A DNA stretch of 64,000 bases. Origin: Halomonas qaidamensis (GTDB lineage Bacteria; Pseudomonadota; Gammaproteobacteria; Pseudomonadales; Halomonadaceae). The number at the start of each line of letters is the position of its first letter. Position 1 is the stretch's first letter. Positions 9,388 through 19,887 of the stretch are shown in pieces. The notes under the pieces are model-generated. The model was not told where the DNA came from. It did no database searches and saw only the letters and a list, made by a program, of their open reading frames with translations. Made by a program: the position numbers and the translations under genes. The stretch spans positions 2,108,001-2,172,000 of the forward strand of contig NZ_CP080627.1 of the NCBI RefSeq assembly GCF_025917315.1. Reading direction: 5' to 3'.

Positions 9388-9999
9388 TTAAGCAGTAGCC
9401 GCCTGGTAACGACGCTCAACATCTTCCCAGTTGATGACGTTGAAGAAGGCTTCTACGTAATCAGGGCGTTTGTTTTGGAACTTCAGGTAGTAAGCGTGCT
9501 CCCAAACATCCAAACCCAACACCGGCGTATTGCCGTGCATTAGCGGGCTGTCTTGGTTCAGGGTATTTTCTACGACCAATTTGTTGTCAGGCGTCACGGA
9601 GAGCCATGCCCAACCGCTACCAAAACGACCCAACGCTGCTTTCTTGAACGCTTCTTTGAATGCATCAAGGCCGCCTAGCTCTGCATCAATGGCGCTTGCC
9701 ACATCGCCCTGGGGCTGACCACCACCGTTGGGTGACATCATTTGCCAGAACATAGAGTGGTTGGCATGGCCGCCACCGTTATTAATAACGGCTTGACGCT
9801 TCTCTTCAGGTACACGGTCAAGATTAGCAACCAGCTCTTCTACCGGCACGTCTTCAAGACCCGTGCCCTCAAGCGCAGCATTCAGGTTAGTAACATATGT
9901 ATTGTGGTGACGAGAGTGGTGAATTTCCATCGTCATCGCATCAATGTGTGGCTCGAGCGCGTCGTAGGCATACGGTAATTCTGGAAGTGTATGTGCCAT
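9388..9999 (-). CDS. sodA: Superoxide dismutase, Mn type
   Basis: 203 residues. Metal ligands are His27 (MEIHHSRHH), His81 ([11 protein letters not shown]), and Asp and His in [12 protein letters not shown]. Residues that separate Mn- from Fe-SOD are of the Mn kind: GGG before HANH, and NQDSPLM rather than NAGTPLT. It converts superoxide to peroxide and oxygen in the cytoplasm. AAGGAG lies just before the ATG. Cambialistic Fe/Mn use cannot be excluded. A 14-nt palindrome (cacttagttaagtg) at 10033-10046 precedes it, and a terminator follows. Confidence 0.93.
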   Translation of the reverse strand: MAHTLPELPYAYDALEPHIDAMTMEIHHSRHHNTYVTNLNAALEGTGLEDVPVEELVANLDRVPEEKRQAVINNGGGHANHSMFWQMMSPNGGGQPQGDVASAIDAELGGLDAFKEAFKKAALGRFGSGWAWLSVTPDNKLVVENTLNQDSPLMHGNTPVLGLDVWEHAYYLKFQNKRPDYVEAFFNVINWEDVERRYQAATA

Positions 10000-10180
10000 G
10001 CTAACTTCTCCTTAAGTGGCTTTTGTTACGTTCACTTAGTTAAGTGTGGTCTTTCCCCACCTTTTTCAACCACCCCGGCCATTTTTATTACCGTGAGCAG
10101 TAAATAAGGATACATCGGTACGCTATATACCCCAGTACCTTAGTCAACTATTGGCAGTTTATCGAATTCATCGCCAATAA

Positions 10181-10210
10181 AAAAGCCGACTTCTGGCGAA
10201 GTCGGCTTTT
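10181..10210 (-). terminator. Intrinsic terminator after etfBA
   Basis: AAAAGCCGACTTC tggc GAAGTCGGCTTTT is a 13-bp perfect stem, 22 nt past the etfA stop. T tracts on both strands would allow bidirectional use, but only etfA runs into it. Confidence 0.9.
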
Positions 10211-10231
10211 AGCTAGTTTAGATTCAGTGGC

Positions 10232-11158
10232 TTATAGCTTACTTTCAAGCTCTGGCAGAATCTCGAAAAGATCACCTACCAAGCCGTAATCGGCCACTTG
10301 GAAGATCGGCGCTTCTTCGTCTTTGTTGATGGCAACAATGACTTTCGAGTCCTTCATGCCTGCCAAATGCTGAATCGCGCCGGAAATACCCACCGCAATA
10401 TACAGCTCAGGCGCAACGATCTTACCGGTTTGACCAACCTGCATATCGTTGGGTACAAAACCAGCGTCAACGGCCGCTCGTGATGCGCCAATGGCAGCAC
10501 CCAGCTTGTCGGCAATGCCGTCCAACAGTTTGAAGTTTTCGCCATTGCCCATGCCGCGCCCGCCAGATACCACCACTTTGGCTCCACCAAGCTCTGGGCG
10601 GTCGGACTGCGCCAGCTCTTGCTTAACAAAGCTCGACTGACTGTTTTCAACCACCACCTCTACTGCTTCTACAGCAGCGCTGCCCGAGCTCTCGACCGCA
10701 TCAAATGCGGTAGTACGCACGGTCATAACTTTCAGAGCGTCATCGCTTTTTACCGTGGCGATGGCATTGCCCGCATAAATAGGGCGCAGGAAAGTATCCG
10801 CGCTCTCAACGCCAATGACGTCGGAAAGCTGGCTAACATCTTTTAACGCTGCCAAGCGGGGCAGTACGTTTTTACCCGTCGTAGAGGCGCTCGCCAAAAC
10901 ATGGCTGTAGTCGCCAGCCAGCTCTACCAGCAGCGCGCCCATGGGCTCAGCCAGCTGATGGGCGTAAACAGCGTTATCGGCAACGCGAACTTTACTGACG
11001 CCTTCAAGCTTAGCAGCCGCTTCAGCAGCCGCTTGAACGCCTTCACCAGCTACCAAGACGTCAATGTCACCACCAATCGCTTTGGCCGCCGCAACCACAT
11101 GGGCGGTTGCGCCCGCCAACTGACCTTCATGAAGGTCGGCAAGTACCAGAATGCTCAT
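10232..11158 (-). CDS. etfA: Electron transfer flavoprotein alpha subunit
   Basis: 308 residues. The N-terminal domain ([14 protein letters not shown]...) is followed by the FAD-binding C-terminal domain with the signature [15 protein letters not shown] (about 195-210), [20 protein letters not shown] and [18 protein letters not shown]. With EtfB it carries electrons from acyl-CoA dehydrogenases to ETF-ubiquinone oxidoreductase in the cytoplasm. It lies 14 nt after etfB, the family's normal order, and its operon is divergent from the oxidoreductase gene. Confidence 0.97.
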   Translation of the reverse strand: MSILVLADLHEGQLAGATAHVVAAAKAIGGDIDVLVAGEGVQAAAEAAAKLEGVSKVRVADNAVYAHQLAEPMGALLVELAGDYSHVLASASTTGKNVLPRLAALKDVSQLSDVIGVESADTFLRPIYAGNAIATVKSDDALKVMTVRTTAFDAVESSGSAAVEAVEVVVENSQSSFVKQELAQSDRPELGGAKVVVSGGRGMGNGENFKLLDGIADKLGAAIGASRAAVDAGFVPNDMQVGQTGKIVAPELYIAVGISGAIQHLAGMKDSKVIVAINKDEEAPIFQVADYGLVGDLFEILPELESKL

Positions 11159-11172
11159 GAGATCAGCTCCTA

Positions 11173-11922
11173 TTAAAGCACTTTGGCTTCGTTTTTCAGT
11201 TTGTCGATCAATTCATCTACCGAGGCAACTTTGACACCGCCTTTGCGTTCAGCCGGCGACTCTACCTTGAGCAGACTAACCTTAGAGGCCACCTCAACAC
11301 CGTAATCAGCGGGGGTTTTGACATCCAGCGGCTTCTTCTTAGCCTTCATAATGTCTGGCAACTTAGCGTAGCGCGGCTCGTTCAAACGCAGATCGGTAGT
11401 GACGATTGCCGGCAGGGAAAGCGCCACAGTTTGCAAGCCACCGTCGATTTCCCGGGTGACGTTAACTTTGTCACCATCCACGGCCACTTCAGACGCAAAG
11501 GTACCTTGGGGAAGGTTAGTTAGCGCGGCTAGCATCTGCCCCGTTTGGTTGTTATCGGTATCGATCGCCTGCTTACCGAGAATCACTAAACCGGGCTGCT
11601 CTTCGTCAACGACTTTAGCAAGCAGTTTGGCTACCGCAAGCGACTCAACCCGCTCGTCGGTTTCAATATGAATAGCGCGGTCCGCACCCAGCGCTAAAGA
11701 AGTACGTAGCTGCTCTTGAGCCGCTTTAGGGCCAACCGTCACGGCCACAACTTCGGTCGCTACACCCTTCTCTTTAAGGCGTACCGCTTCTTCTACGGCA
11801 ATTTCGCAGAAGGGGTTCATCGCCATTTTGACGTTGGTAAGGTCAACGTCAGAGTTGTCCGCTTTCACGCGGATTTTGACGTTATAGTCGATGACGCGTT
11901 TAACCGCGACGAGTACTTTCAT
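11173..11922 (-). CDS. etfB: Electron transfer flavoprotein beta subunit
   Basis: 249 residues, standard length. [20 protein letters not shown] starts the AMP-binding Rossmann-like fold. The family signature region is [20 protein letters not shown] with [20 protein letters not shown], the latter including the recognition loop for partner dehydrogenases. It forms the ETF heterodimer with EtfA. It is the first gene of the pair, reading away from the intergenic region shared with the ETF-QO gene. Confidence 0.97.
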   Translation of the reverse strand: MKVLVAVKRVIDYNVKIRVKADNSDVDLTNVKMAMNPFCEIAVEEAVRLKEKGVATEVVAVTVGPKAAQEQLRTSLALGADRAIHIETDERVESLAVAKLLAKVVDEEQPGLVILGKQAIDTDNNQTGQMLAALTNLPQGTFASEVAVDGDKVNVTREIDGGLQTVALSLPAIVTTDLRLNEPRYAKLPDIMKAKKKPLDVKTPADYGVEVASKVSLLKVESPAERKGGVKVASVDELIDKLKNEAKVL

Positions 11923-12225
11923 AGATTCCTCGCTTGGCTTGTGATGAAAGCCGTTAGCTTGTCACTGCATCGTACCAGCTGATGCCGCTTAAAATAGGGG
12001 GCGACGCAACTCTAAAACGACGCCTTCAAAAATTCATGCAAGCGTTTGATAGGTCTGTAAATGAAAAACCCTATCAATTTGCCACAACCTAGTGACTGGC
12101 AACAACACCCTTTAACTACGGCCTTGGTCGTAGCTTCCCCCTATATTGCGCGGATAAATGGTGCTTTTGCCATCGTAGGGGTGACCTGACAAGGGTATTA
12201 TGCCTATCATGGAGCATAACCAGAA

Positions 12226-12241
12226 GCAAACGACCGTTTTA
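12226..12241. promoter_or_regulatory. Possible PsrA/FadR-type operator between etfBA and ETF-QO
   Basis: The sequence gCAAACgaccGTTTTa fits the PsrA pattern (C/G)AAAC-N2-4-GTTT(G/C), apart from the final base, and holds a perfect inner repeat AAACG..CGTTT. It lies in the 413-nt divergent region (11923-12335), about 100 nt before the ETF-QO start. PsrA-family regulators are known to control etf genes in Pseudomonas-like bacteria. The rest of the gap shows no other clear element. Confidence 0.4.
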
Positions 12242-12335
12242 AATTAAGGCCATCTGTTTATAAGCTAGTTCCCACCCCGTAAGCATGAACTAGTCTTTGC
12301 AAAAGATGGCACTTATAAGCGTAAGGAGAAACCAG

Positions 12336-14000
12336 GTGGAAAATGTTGAACGCGACGTCATGGACTTCGATGTAGTCATTGTCGGGGCAGGCCCCTCTGG
12401 TCTAGCTGCTGCTTGTCGCTTGATGCAACAGGCAACCCAAGCGGAACAAGAGCTAACGGTTTGTGTGGTCGAAAAAGGCTCCGAAGTCGGTGCCCATATT
12501 CTTTCCGGTGCTGTGTTTGAGCCCCGCGCACTGACTGAGCTGTTTCCCGACTGGGAAGAGCGCGGCGCACCGCTCAATACGCCTGCCGTTCGTGACGATG
12601 TTTATCTGTTAAAAGATGCCCAAAAAGCGCAGAAAATTCCCAATGCGCTGGTGCCCAAAAGCATGCATAACACCGGCGGCGACCTGACCCGCTATGTGAT
12701 TAGTGCGGGCAACCTGTGCCGCTGGCTGGCTGAGCAGGCAGAAGCCCTGGGGGTGGAAATCTTCCCTGGCTTTGCAGCCCAGGAAGTAATTATTGAAGAT
12801 GACGCAGTGCGCGGCATCCTGATTGGCGACATGGGCGTTGGCGCAGACGGCACCCCCAAAGATGGTCACATGCCAGGCATGGAGCTGCGCGCCAAATACA
12901 CGCTGTTTGCCGAAGGCGCCCGTGGCCACCTGGGCAAACGGCTAATCAAAGAGTTCTCGCTAGATGCTGGCCGCGACCCGCAGCACTACGGAATTGGCTT
13001 AAAAGAGCTATGGGATGTGCCCGCTGACAAGCATGAACCAGGGCTTGTACTGCACGGCTCGGGCTGGCCGCTTGAAAAAGACACTCACGGCGGTTGGTTC
13101 CTTTATCACGCGGAGAATCAGCAGATCGTCGTTGGCCTCATTATGGATCTTGGTTATAAGAATCCCTGGCTGTCACCTTTTGATGAATTCCAGCGCATGA
13201 AGCATCACCCGGTGCTTAGCCAGTATTTAGAAGGCGGCAAACGGGTTGCTTATGGTGCACGCGCAATTGTTAAAGGTGGCTTTAACTGCCTACCGAAAAT
13301 GACCTTCCCTGGTGGCCTGCTGATTGGCTGCGATGCGGGCACGCTGAACTTTGCCAAAATCAAGGGCCTGCATACCGCGATGAAGTCCGGCATGGTAGCA
13401 GCTGAGAGCGTCTTTGAGGCCATTAAGAGTGGTGATGAAGGCGCTCAGGAGCTTGCCAGCTTCACTGAGAAGTGGGAAAACAGTTGGGCATATGAAGAGC
13501 TGAAAGAGAGCGCAAGCTTTGGCCCTGCGATTCACAAATATGGCACGGTGGGTGGTGGTGCTTATAACTTCGCCAATCAACTACTGGGTAATAAGCTACC
13601 CAATGTTCACGACACCACCACCGATCACGGTGCGCTAAAACCTGCGGCCGAGTTCGAAAAAATCAATTATCCGAAGCCCGATGGCAAGCTGTCGTTTGAT
13701 AAGTCGACCTCTGTCTTCTTGTCTAACACCAACCATGAAGAGGACCAGCCTTGCCACCTGCGCTTAGCAGACCCAGAGCTACCGATTCGTGACAATCTGC
13801 CAATCTATGCAGAACCAGCTCAGCGCTACTGCCCTGCAGGCGTTTATGAAGTGGTTGAGGATGACCAAGGCAAGCCGCGCTTCCAGATCAACTTCCAGAA
13901 CTGCGTACACTGTAAAACCTGCGATATTAAAGACCCAGCACAAAACATTACCTGGGTAGCGCCAGAAGGCGGCGGCGGTCCTAACTATCCCAATATGTAA
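12336..14000 (+). CDS. etfD: Electron transfer flavoprotein-ubiquinone oxidoreductase (ETF-QO)
   Basis: 554 residues from GTG at 12336, chosen because AAGGAG sits 7 nt before it; an upstream in-frame TTG at 12297 lacks such a site. The FAD-binding GxGxxG is DVVIVGAGPSGLAAACRL (about 13-30). The C-terminal 4Fe-4S ferredoxin-like domain has the cysteines in RYCPAGVYE and NFQNCVHCKTCDIKDP. It passes electrons from reduced ETF to ubiquinone at the inner membrane. It is divergent from etfBA, the P. aeruginosa arrangement. Confidence 0.95.
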   Translation: MENVERDVMDFDVVIVGAGPSGLAAACRLMQQATQAEQELTVCVVEKGSEVGAHILSGAVFEPRALTELFPDWEERGAPLNTPAVRDDVYLLKDAQKAQKIPNALVPKSMHNTGGDLTRYVISAGNLCRWLAEQAEALGVEIFPGFAAQEVIIEDDAVRGILIGDMGVGADGTPKDGHMPGMELRAKYTLFAEGARGHLGKRLIKEFSLDAGRDPQHYGIGLKELWDVPADKHEPGLVLHGSGWPLEKDTHGGWFLYHAENQQIVVGLIMDLGYKNPWLSPFDEFQRMKHHPVLSQYLEGGKRVAYGARAIVKGGFNCLPKMTFPGGLLIGCDAGTLNFAKIKGLHTAMKSGMVAAESVFEAIKSGDEGAQELASFTEKWENSWAYEELKESASFGPAIHKYGTVGGGAYNFANQLLGNKLPNVHDTTTDHGALKPAAEFEKINYPKPDGKLSFDKSTSVFLSNTNHEEDQPCHLRLADPELPIRDNLPIYAEPAQRYCPAGVYEVVEDDQGKPRFQINFQNCVHCKTCDIKDPAQNITWVAPEGGGGPNYPNM

Positions 14001-14024
14001 GCAGTACCGCTAAATAGCCATACT

Positions 14025-14049
14025 GCGCAGCCAGTTACGCTGGCTGCGC
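14025..14049. terminator. Strong hairpin at the convergent etfD/helicase ends
   Basis: GCGCAGCCAG ttacg CTGGCTGCGC has 10 perfect pairs and spans the last codons and stop of the helicase gene. No T tract follows on either strand. It is a likely transcript-end or RNA-stabilising structure for one or both convergent genes. Confidence 0.45.
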
Positions 14050-16242
14050 TGGTGGCTCTAAGCGTTCAATGGGTGCGCGCCGAGCAATCAACCTGCGCCG
14101 CCCGGCCTGTGCAAACCTCACATCGATGACCGGATCGGAGGGATTACCTTCCACCGAAGCCACCTCCCCTTCTCCAAACACGGCATGTAACAAGCGCTGA
14201 CCAGGGTAAAAGTGTGCATCAGCCTGATAAGTTGCCGCTGCCTCATTGACCCGCGGCGCTTCAAGTTCAATATCTGTGCGCCCTAACCGTTCAAGATAGC
14301 GCTTCATTAAACTTGGTGATGTGACCTGTACAGCTGTTGCTGGGGGTTCTTGACGCGCCAGACATGAGGCCATACGCAAACTGTCCTGCCAGGCGCTTTC
14401 GGCAATAAAGCGGCTAGGCCGATGAGCCCCGCCATCATGCAATACCAGCAACTGCTCTTGGGCACGAGTGATCGCCACGTAAAACAACCGCCGTTCTTCT
14501 TCTAGCCGCTCGTCGTTAATCGGGTTGTCACGACTGTAATGCGGAAAGTCCTCTTCATTCACGCCAGCAACGGCGACAAGCGGCCATTCTAGACCTTTGG
14601 CTCCGTGAACCGTGCTAATCAGCACACCGCCAGCTTGGTTTTCTACTGGACGCTCGAGCAGTTCGATAAACGCATCAGGGTCTTTTACGCTATCGGCCTG
14701 CTCAATCAGCACATCCAATAGACGAACGTCTTCTTCACCTTTGTCACGCCTTGCGGCTGCACGTTTTAGGGTTTTTTCCGCGTCAATCGTCTCCACCACA
14801 TGGCTCAGTAATTTTGCAGGTGGCCAAGCGCTCAGCTTGGGTAGCTCGCATAGCAGTGCCCAGCGTTTTTTAAGTGTCCGCCGCTGCAGTGGCTTTAAAG
14901 TGGTGAGTACCGGCTCGTGGCGCTCAGGCCAACGCTGGGTGCTGGCTAATTGATACGCCAACCGCTGAAGCCCCTCGCGGGCGACAAATGGGGTTGGCTG
15001 CGATAGAAGCAGCATCAGTTGCTCGGGATCGCGCAATAGCTCTGGGCGGCGAGACAGTTTCAAATAGCCTGCTAATGCCTGCACTAGTGGGAGCCGGAAA
15101 ACAAAACGATCTTCTCGCTGAAGACGAAACGGAATACCCGCCTGTAACAGCGCCAGCTGAAAAGGCACCGAAAGCGCCCAACTGCGAACCAGCAAGCTGG
15201 CATCGCTCAGTGCGCGCCCCTTAGCTTGCCAATCAACTAAAGCATCAAGTAGCAGACGGCTGCCTTGACCAACAGAGATATGGGTTTCAGGATTATTGGA
15301 ATCCGCTAAACAGAGCTGATCCGGCCGACGCTGGTTAGCCATGATGGCATGATTAGCGGTTAGCGCCAGCGCGTGGCCATGGCGAAACGTAATGGAAAGC
15401 GGATAGTCTGTAGCGCTGCCAAACATCGCCGTAAAGTTTTCCAACATGGTGTCAGGGCGTGCGCCCCGCCATTCGTAGATGCACTGATTAGCATCGCCAA
15501 CCGCCATCACATTGGCACTGGTGCCCGCTAGCACCCCCAGTAAGCGCTGCTGTGCGGTATTAATATCCTGATATTCGTCAATAATCACATGATCAAGAAA
15601 ACCTTCTACACGACTACGTAATGCTTGGTCGGCTTCAAGCACCTGCAAAGGACGATAGAGCAAATCGGCGTAGGTCATGACGCCTTCAGCGTGCAACAGC
15701 CGCTCGGCCTCATCAAACGCTCTGGGAAAGTAGTCCGTATCCGGCTCGTAATTCAACCGTTTGTAGAGCGTATCGGCAGACAGCATTTCTGCTTTTACCA
15801 ACCCGCAGAAATGCGCAAGCGCTTCCAGCCGATCACCTTCCAATGCGGCATCGCGACGCTCAACGGCATCGTGAAGGACATTCAGGCTGGCTTGGCGTAA
15901 AAGGCGCTCTAACTGCCAGTCAGCAGATAGTAAACGTCTTGGCGCAAGCGCGCCCCATCGACACAGGCTCTGGGTCAATCGGTGGCCAAGGGAGTGAAAG
16001 GTGCGCACATCGGGCAACGGCTGGCCTTTGGGCGCCATACTCACCAAGCGGCGCTGAAAATCGTCCCTAGCTGAGCGGTTGAACATCAGCACCAACATCC
16101 GTTTCGGAGCGACACCAGACGCCAGCAAGTGAAGCACTCTCGCGGCCATCGTCGTAGTTTTACCTGCCCCCGCGACAGCAGCTACGCGGGCATGCCCCTC
16201 TTGATGATGGACAACGGCTTGCTGTTCAGCGGTTAACTTCAC
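14035..16242 (-). CDS. UvrD/Rep-family superfamily I DNA helicase
   Basis: 735 residues. The Q motif and Walker A are in MKLTAEQQAVV and VAAVAGAGKTTTMAARVL; Walker B is VIIDEYQDINTAQQR; motif III is AVGDANQCIYEWRGARP. The C-terminal motifs are STVHGAKGLEWPLVAVAGV (motif V region) and EEERRLFYVAITRAQEQL (motif VI). It unwinds DNA 3'-5' with ATP. It is shorter and more divergent than UvrD or Rep, so I give no symbol. The GTG start overlaps the DUF1285 stop by 4 nt (GTGA), indicating coupling; a GAGGAG lies just upstream. Confidence 0.9.
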   Translation of the reverse strand: MKLTAEQQAVVHHQEGHARVAAVAGAGKTTTMAARVLHLLASGVAPKRMLVLMFNRSARDDFQRRLVSMAPKGQPLPDVRTFHSLGHRLTQSLCRWGALAPRRLLSADWQLERLLRQASLNVLHDAVERRDAALEGDRLEALAHFCGLVKAEMLSADTLYKRLNYEPDTDYFPRAFDEAERLLHAEGVMTYADLLYRPLQVLEADQALRSRVEGFLDHVIIDEYQDINTAQQRLLGVLAGTSANVMAVGDANQCIYEWRGARPDTMLENFTAMFGSATDYPLSITFRHGHALALTANHAIMANQRRPDQLCLADSNNPETHISVGQGSRLLLDALVDWQAKGRALSDASLLVRSWALSVPFQLALLQAGIPFRLQREDRFVFRLPLVQALAGYLKLSRRPELLRDPEQLMLLLSQPTPFVAREGLQRLAYQLASTQRWPERHEPVLTTLKPLQRRTLKKRWALLCELPKLSAWPPAKLLSHVVETIDAEKTLKRAAARRDKGEEDVRLLDVLIEQADSVKDPDAFIELLERPVENQAGGVLISTVHGAKGLEWPLVAVAGVNEEDFPHYSRDNPINDERLEEERRLFYVAITRAQEQLLVLHDGGAHRPSRFIAESAWQDSLRMASCLARQEPPATAVQVTSPSLMKRYLERLGRTDIELEAPRVNEAAATYQADAHFYPGQRLLHAVFGEGEVASVEGNPSDPVIDVRFAQAGRRRLIARRAPIERLEPPAQPA

Positions 16243-16805
16243 GTCTCCTCGCCTGGCATTACATCATTGGCATTAAACTGACCTAAGACATACCAAGATC
16301 CTGCGCTGTAGAGACGGCATTGGCATTCGCCATCGTCTGCTTCGCTCAGCGTGGCCTGCTCTACTAACCGGTAATAGACATTGCGGTGCAAACGCGCAGC
16401 TAGCCCAAAACGCACAGCGCACTCAGGTGCAAGGTCACCCTCTGGCGTTTTGGAGAGACGGAGTGGATGCTCTTCATCCACACGAACAACGTCATCGAAT
16501 TGGGTTGTCAGCCACCAGGCATCGTCGTGAAAGTCTGCTTCTACCGCTACGAATGGGCAATCAACCACGGTGACACGCCAGCGCTCAACCGGCGTTACCA
16601 AACAATACCCATCAGTATCGCGTCGTAATAAACTTGCTAGCAACCGTGGTATGGCTAGGCGCACAAACGGCTTTCCTTCATGCAGCCATGTGCCATCAGC
16701 CTGGATAACGATATCAATATCGCCACTCAGGGCTGGCTGCCACTGCTCAACGGGGGGAATCGTCGCAGAGCCGTCAAATTGCTGCATAAGCCGATCAATA
16801 TTCAT
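16239..16805 (-). CDS. DUF1285 family protein
   Basis: 188 residues with family features: DIVIQADGTWLHEGKPFVR, RDTDGYCLVTPVERWRVTV and DCPFVAVEAD. No signal peptide or membrane helix, so presumably cytoplasmic; function unknown. The start has GGGAGG 7 nt upstream. It overlaps the helicase gene by 4 nt and follows tatD by 33 nt, a position it shares with the homologue near tatD in Pseudomonas. Coupling with the helicase suggests, but does not prove, a shared pathway. Confidence 0.85.
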   Translation of the reverse strand: MNIDRLMQQFDGSATIPPVEQWQPALSGDIDIVIQADGTWLHEGKPFVRLAIPRLLASLLRRDTDGYCLVTPVERWRVTVVDCPFVAVEADFHDDAWWLTTQFDDVVRVDEEHPLRLSKTPEGDLAPECAVRFGLAARLHRNVYYRLVEQATLSEADDGECQCRLYSAGSWYVLGQFNANDVMPGEET

Positions 16806-16838
16806 CGCTTACCTCCCAGGTTGTGCGCTCAGTAGCAC

Positions 16839-17672
16839 TTATACCACTAAACCAGACTGTGCCAGCGCTTCCTTTACATGATCAGGAGCATCGGGCACCG
16901 CCGCGCGGAATAGGTGATAAAAGTTGGCGGTGGTTTGCATCGCCACTTCATCAACGCTGATACCCCGCTCCTTAGCGATACACTCTGCCACCTCAACCAC
17001 CCAGGCAGGTTCGTTGGGTTTTCCACGATGGGGAACAGGCGCCAAATAAGGGCTATCGGTTTCAATCAGCAGTCGATCAAGCGGCAGTTTGCTTGCCAAC
17101 TCTCTAAGCGAGGCAGCATTACGGAAGGTAATAATACCCGATAACGAAATATAGAACCCAAGGCGCACGGCTTCACGAGCCATGTCTAAATCTTCGGTAA
17201 AGCAGTGTAATACGCCGCCTACATCGGGATTAGTGTGCTCGCGCAGCAGCGCTAATGTGTCCTCTTTCGCCTCACGGGTATGAATAATTACCGGCAGTTC
17301 AAGCTCAGTAGCCGCCATTAAGTGACGCTTAAATCGCTCGTGCTGGACCGCCACAGGTACACTGTCCTGGTAGTGATAATCTAGACCTGTTTCACCGATG
17401 GCGACTGCACCGTACTGCTCAGCCGCCTCAACAATGTCACTTACGCTAGGCTCTTTTGGAGCTTGATGAAGCGGATGCAATCCAGCAGAAATCACCACGT
17501 CGTGGTGCTCACGGGCAATTGCCGCCAACCCTGGCATCTCTTCAAGCGTCACCGCAATAGCCAAGAACTGGTTCACATTGGCAGCACGAGCAGCCGCCAG
17601 CGTTGCGGCAATATCGCCACCGTGGGTTTGTTCTGATAAACGGTCTAAATGGCAGTGGGAATCGACAAACAT
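16839..17672 (-). CDS. TatD-family metal-dependent hydrolase (YcfH type)
   Basis: 277 residues. Metal-binding motifs are FVDSHCHLD (N-terminal HxH), GETGLDYH, PVIIHTREA, LHCFTED and LIETDSPYLAP. Members are 3'-5' exonucleases or DNases with a TIM-barrel fold. The position next to pilZ and holB matches the ycfH/TatD homologue adjacent to holB in many gammaproteobacteria. It is about 20 residues longer at the C-terminus than YcfH (AAVPDAPDHVKEALAQSGLVV). Confidence 0.92.
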   Translation of the reverse strand: MFVDSHCHLDRLSEQTHGGDIAATLAAARAANVNQFLAIAVTLEEMPGLAAIAREHHDVVISAGLHPLHQAPKEPSVSDIVEAAEQYGAVAIGETGLDYHYQDSVPVAVQHERFKRHLMAATELELPVIIHTREAKEDTLALLREHTNPDVGGVLHCFTEDLDMAREAVRLGFYISLSGIITFRNAASLRELASKLPLDRLLIETDSPYLAPVPHRGKPNEPAWVVEVAECIAKERGISVDEVAMQTTANFYHLFRAAVPDAPDHVKEALAQSGLVV

Positions 17673-17731
17673 GCAGCTCTCTTAAATTCTTGTAAAAGGG
17701 TAAAGGGGCAGGTCTTGTACACTGTAACTGC

Positions 17732-17791
17732 GGTACTAACTCGGTACTTGCTAACTTAGCGCTTGCTAACTTAGTTTTGTTAACTCAGTTC
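17732..17791. repeat. Degenerate 15-nt tandem repeat downstream of pilZ stop
   Basis: Four 15-nt units (ggtactaactcggta, cttgctaacttagcg, cttgctaacttagtt, ttgttaactcagttc) share a TAACT core. They fill most of the pilZ-tatD gap and end 2 nt from the pilZ stop codon (17794-17796). A fifth, weaker TAACT lies at 17725. This array belongs to the recurrent junction-repeat class. Confidence 0.6.
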
Positions 17792-17793
17792 TA

Positions 17794-18129
17794 TCAGAGC
17801 GTAAAAGAGGGAGGTGCTTTATCTAACTGACCGGCCAGCAATGTTTCAATACGATCACGGACTGAGTAGTCCTGCTGACTAAAATGCAATCCGATCCCTG
17901 GCATTCGCTGTCCACTCACGCCTTCGGGAGATACCCAAACAACATGACCAGTGATCGAGAGGCGCTCACTCTCCCCTGGCAGCGTCAGCAACAAGTAGAC
18001 CTGTTGACCAAGACTATAGGGCGCTTTGGTCGGTACAAAAATGCCACCTCTATCCAGAAAAGGCATATACGCGGAAAGCAACGTCGGTATATCTGGTATT
18101 GTCAAAGAAAGTGCTTTTTGAACCGTCAT
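17794..18129 (-). CDS. pilZ: PilZ domain protein, type IV pilus assembly PilZ
   Basis: 111 residues, close to PilZ of Pseudomonas. Landmarks are DRGGIFVPTKAPYSLGQQVYLLLTLPGE, TGHVVWVSPEGVSGQRMPGIGLHF and a C-terminal helix RDRIETLLAG. The RxxxR motif of c-di-GMP-binding PilZ domains is absent, as in canonical pilus PilZ, so it probably acts by protein contacts (with PilB/FimX in other species). It follows holB, as in Pseudomonas and Xanthomonas. Confidence 0.9.
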   Translation of the reverse strand: MTVQKALSLTIPDIPTLLSAYMPFLDRGGIFVPTKAPYSLGQQVYLLLTLPGESERLSITGHVVWVSPEGVSGQRMPGIGLHFSQQDYSVRDRIETLLAGQLDKAPPSFTL

Positions 18130-18140
18130 AACAGCCTCGT

Positions 18141-18196
18141 TGGCAACAACTCTATTGGCAACAACCCTATGTACAAAAACCCTATGTACAAAAACC

Positions 18197-18200
<4 letters not shown>
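18141..18200. repeat. Four 15-nt tandem repeat units between holB and pilZ
   Basis: Units tggcaacaactctat, tggcaacaaccctat, gtacaaaaaccctat and gtacaaaaaccttaa abut without gaps. The last unit contains the holB stop codon (18197-18199). The repeats make up nearly the whole holB-pilZ spacer. No function is evident. Confidence 0.65.
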
Positions 18201-19833
<1,633 letters not shown>

Positions 19834-19887
19834 TTACTGAGTAAATTCGAAAAAAACACATCACACCTAAACCATGACTTAAGCTAA

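Noticed and set aside
10000..10180. A Fur or other iron-response site upstream of sodA
   Set aside because: I found no convincing 19-mer Fur match; only a 14-nt palindrome (10033-10046) of unknown meaning.
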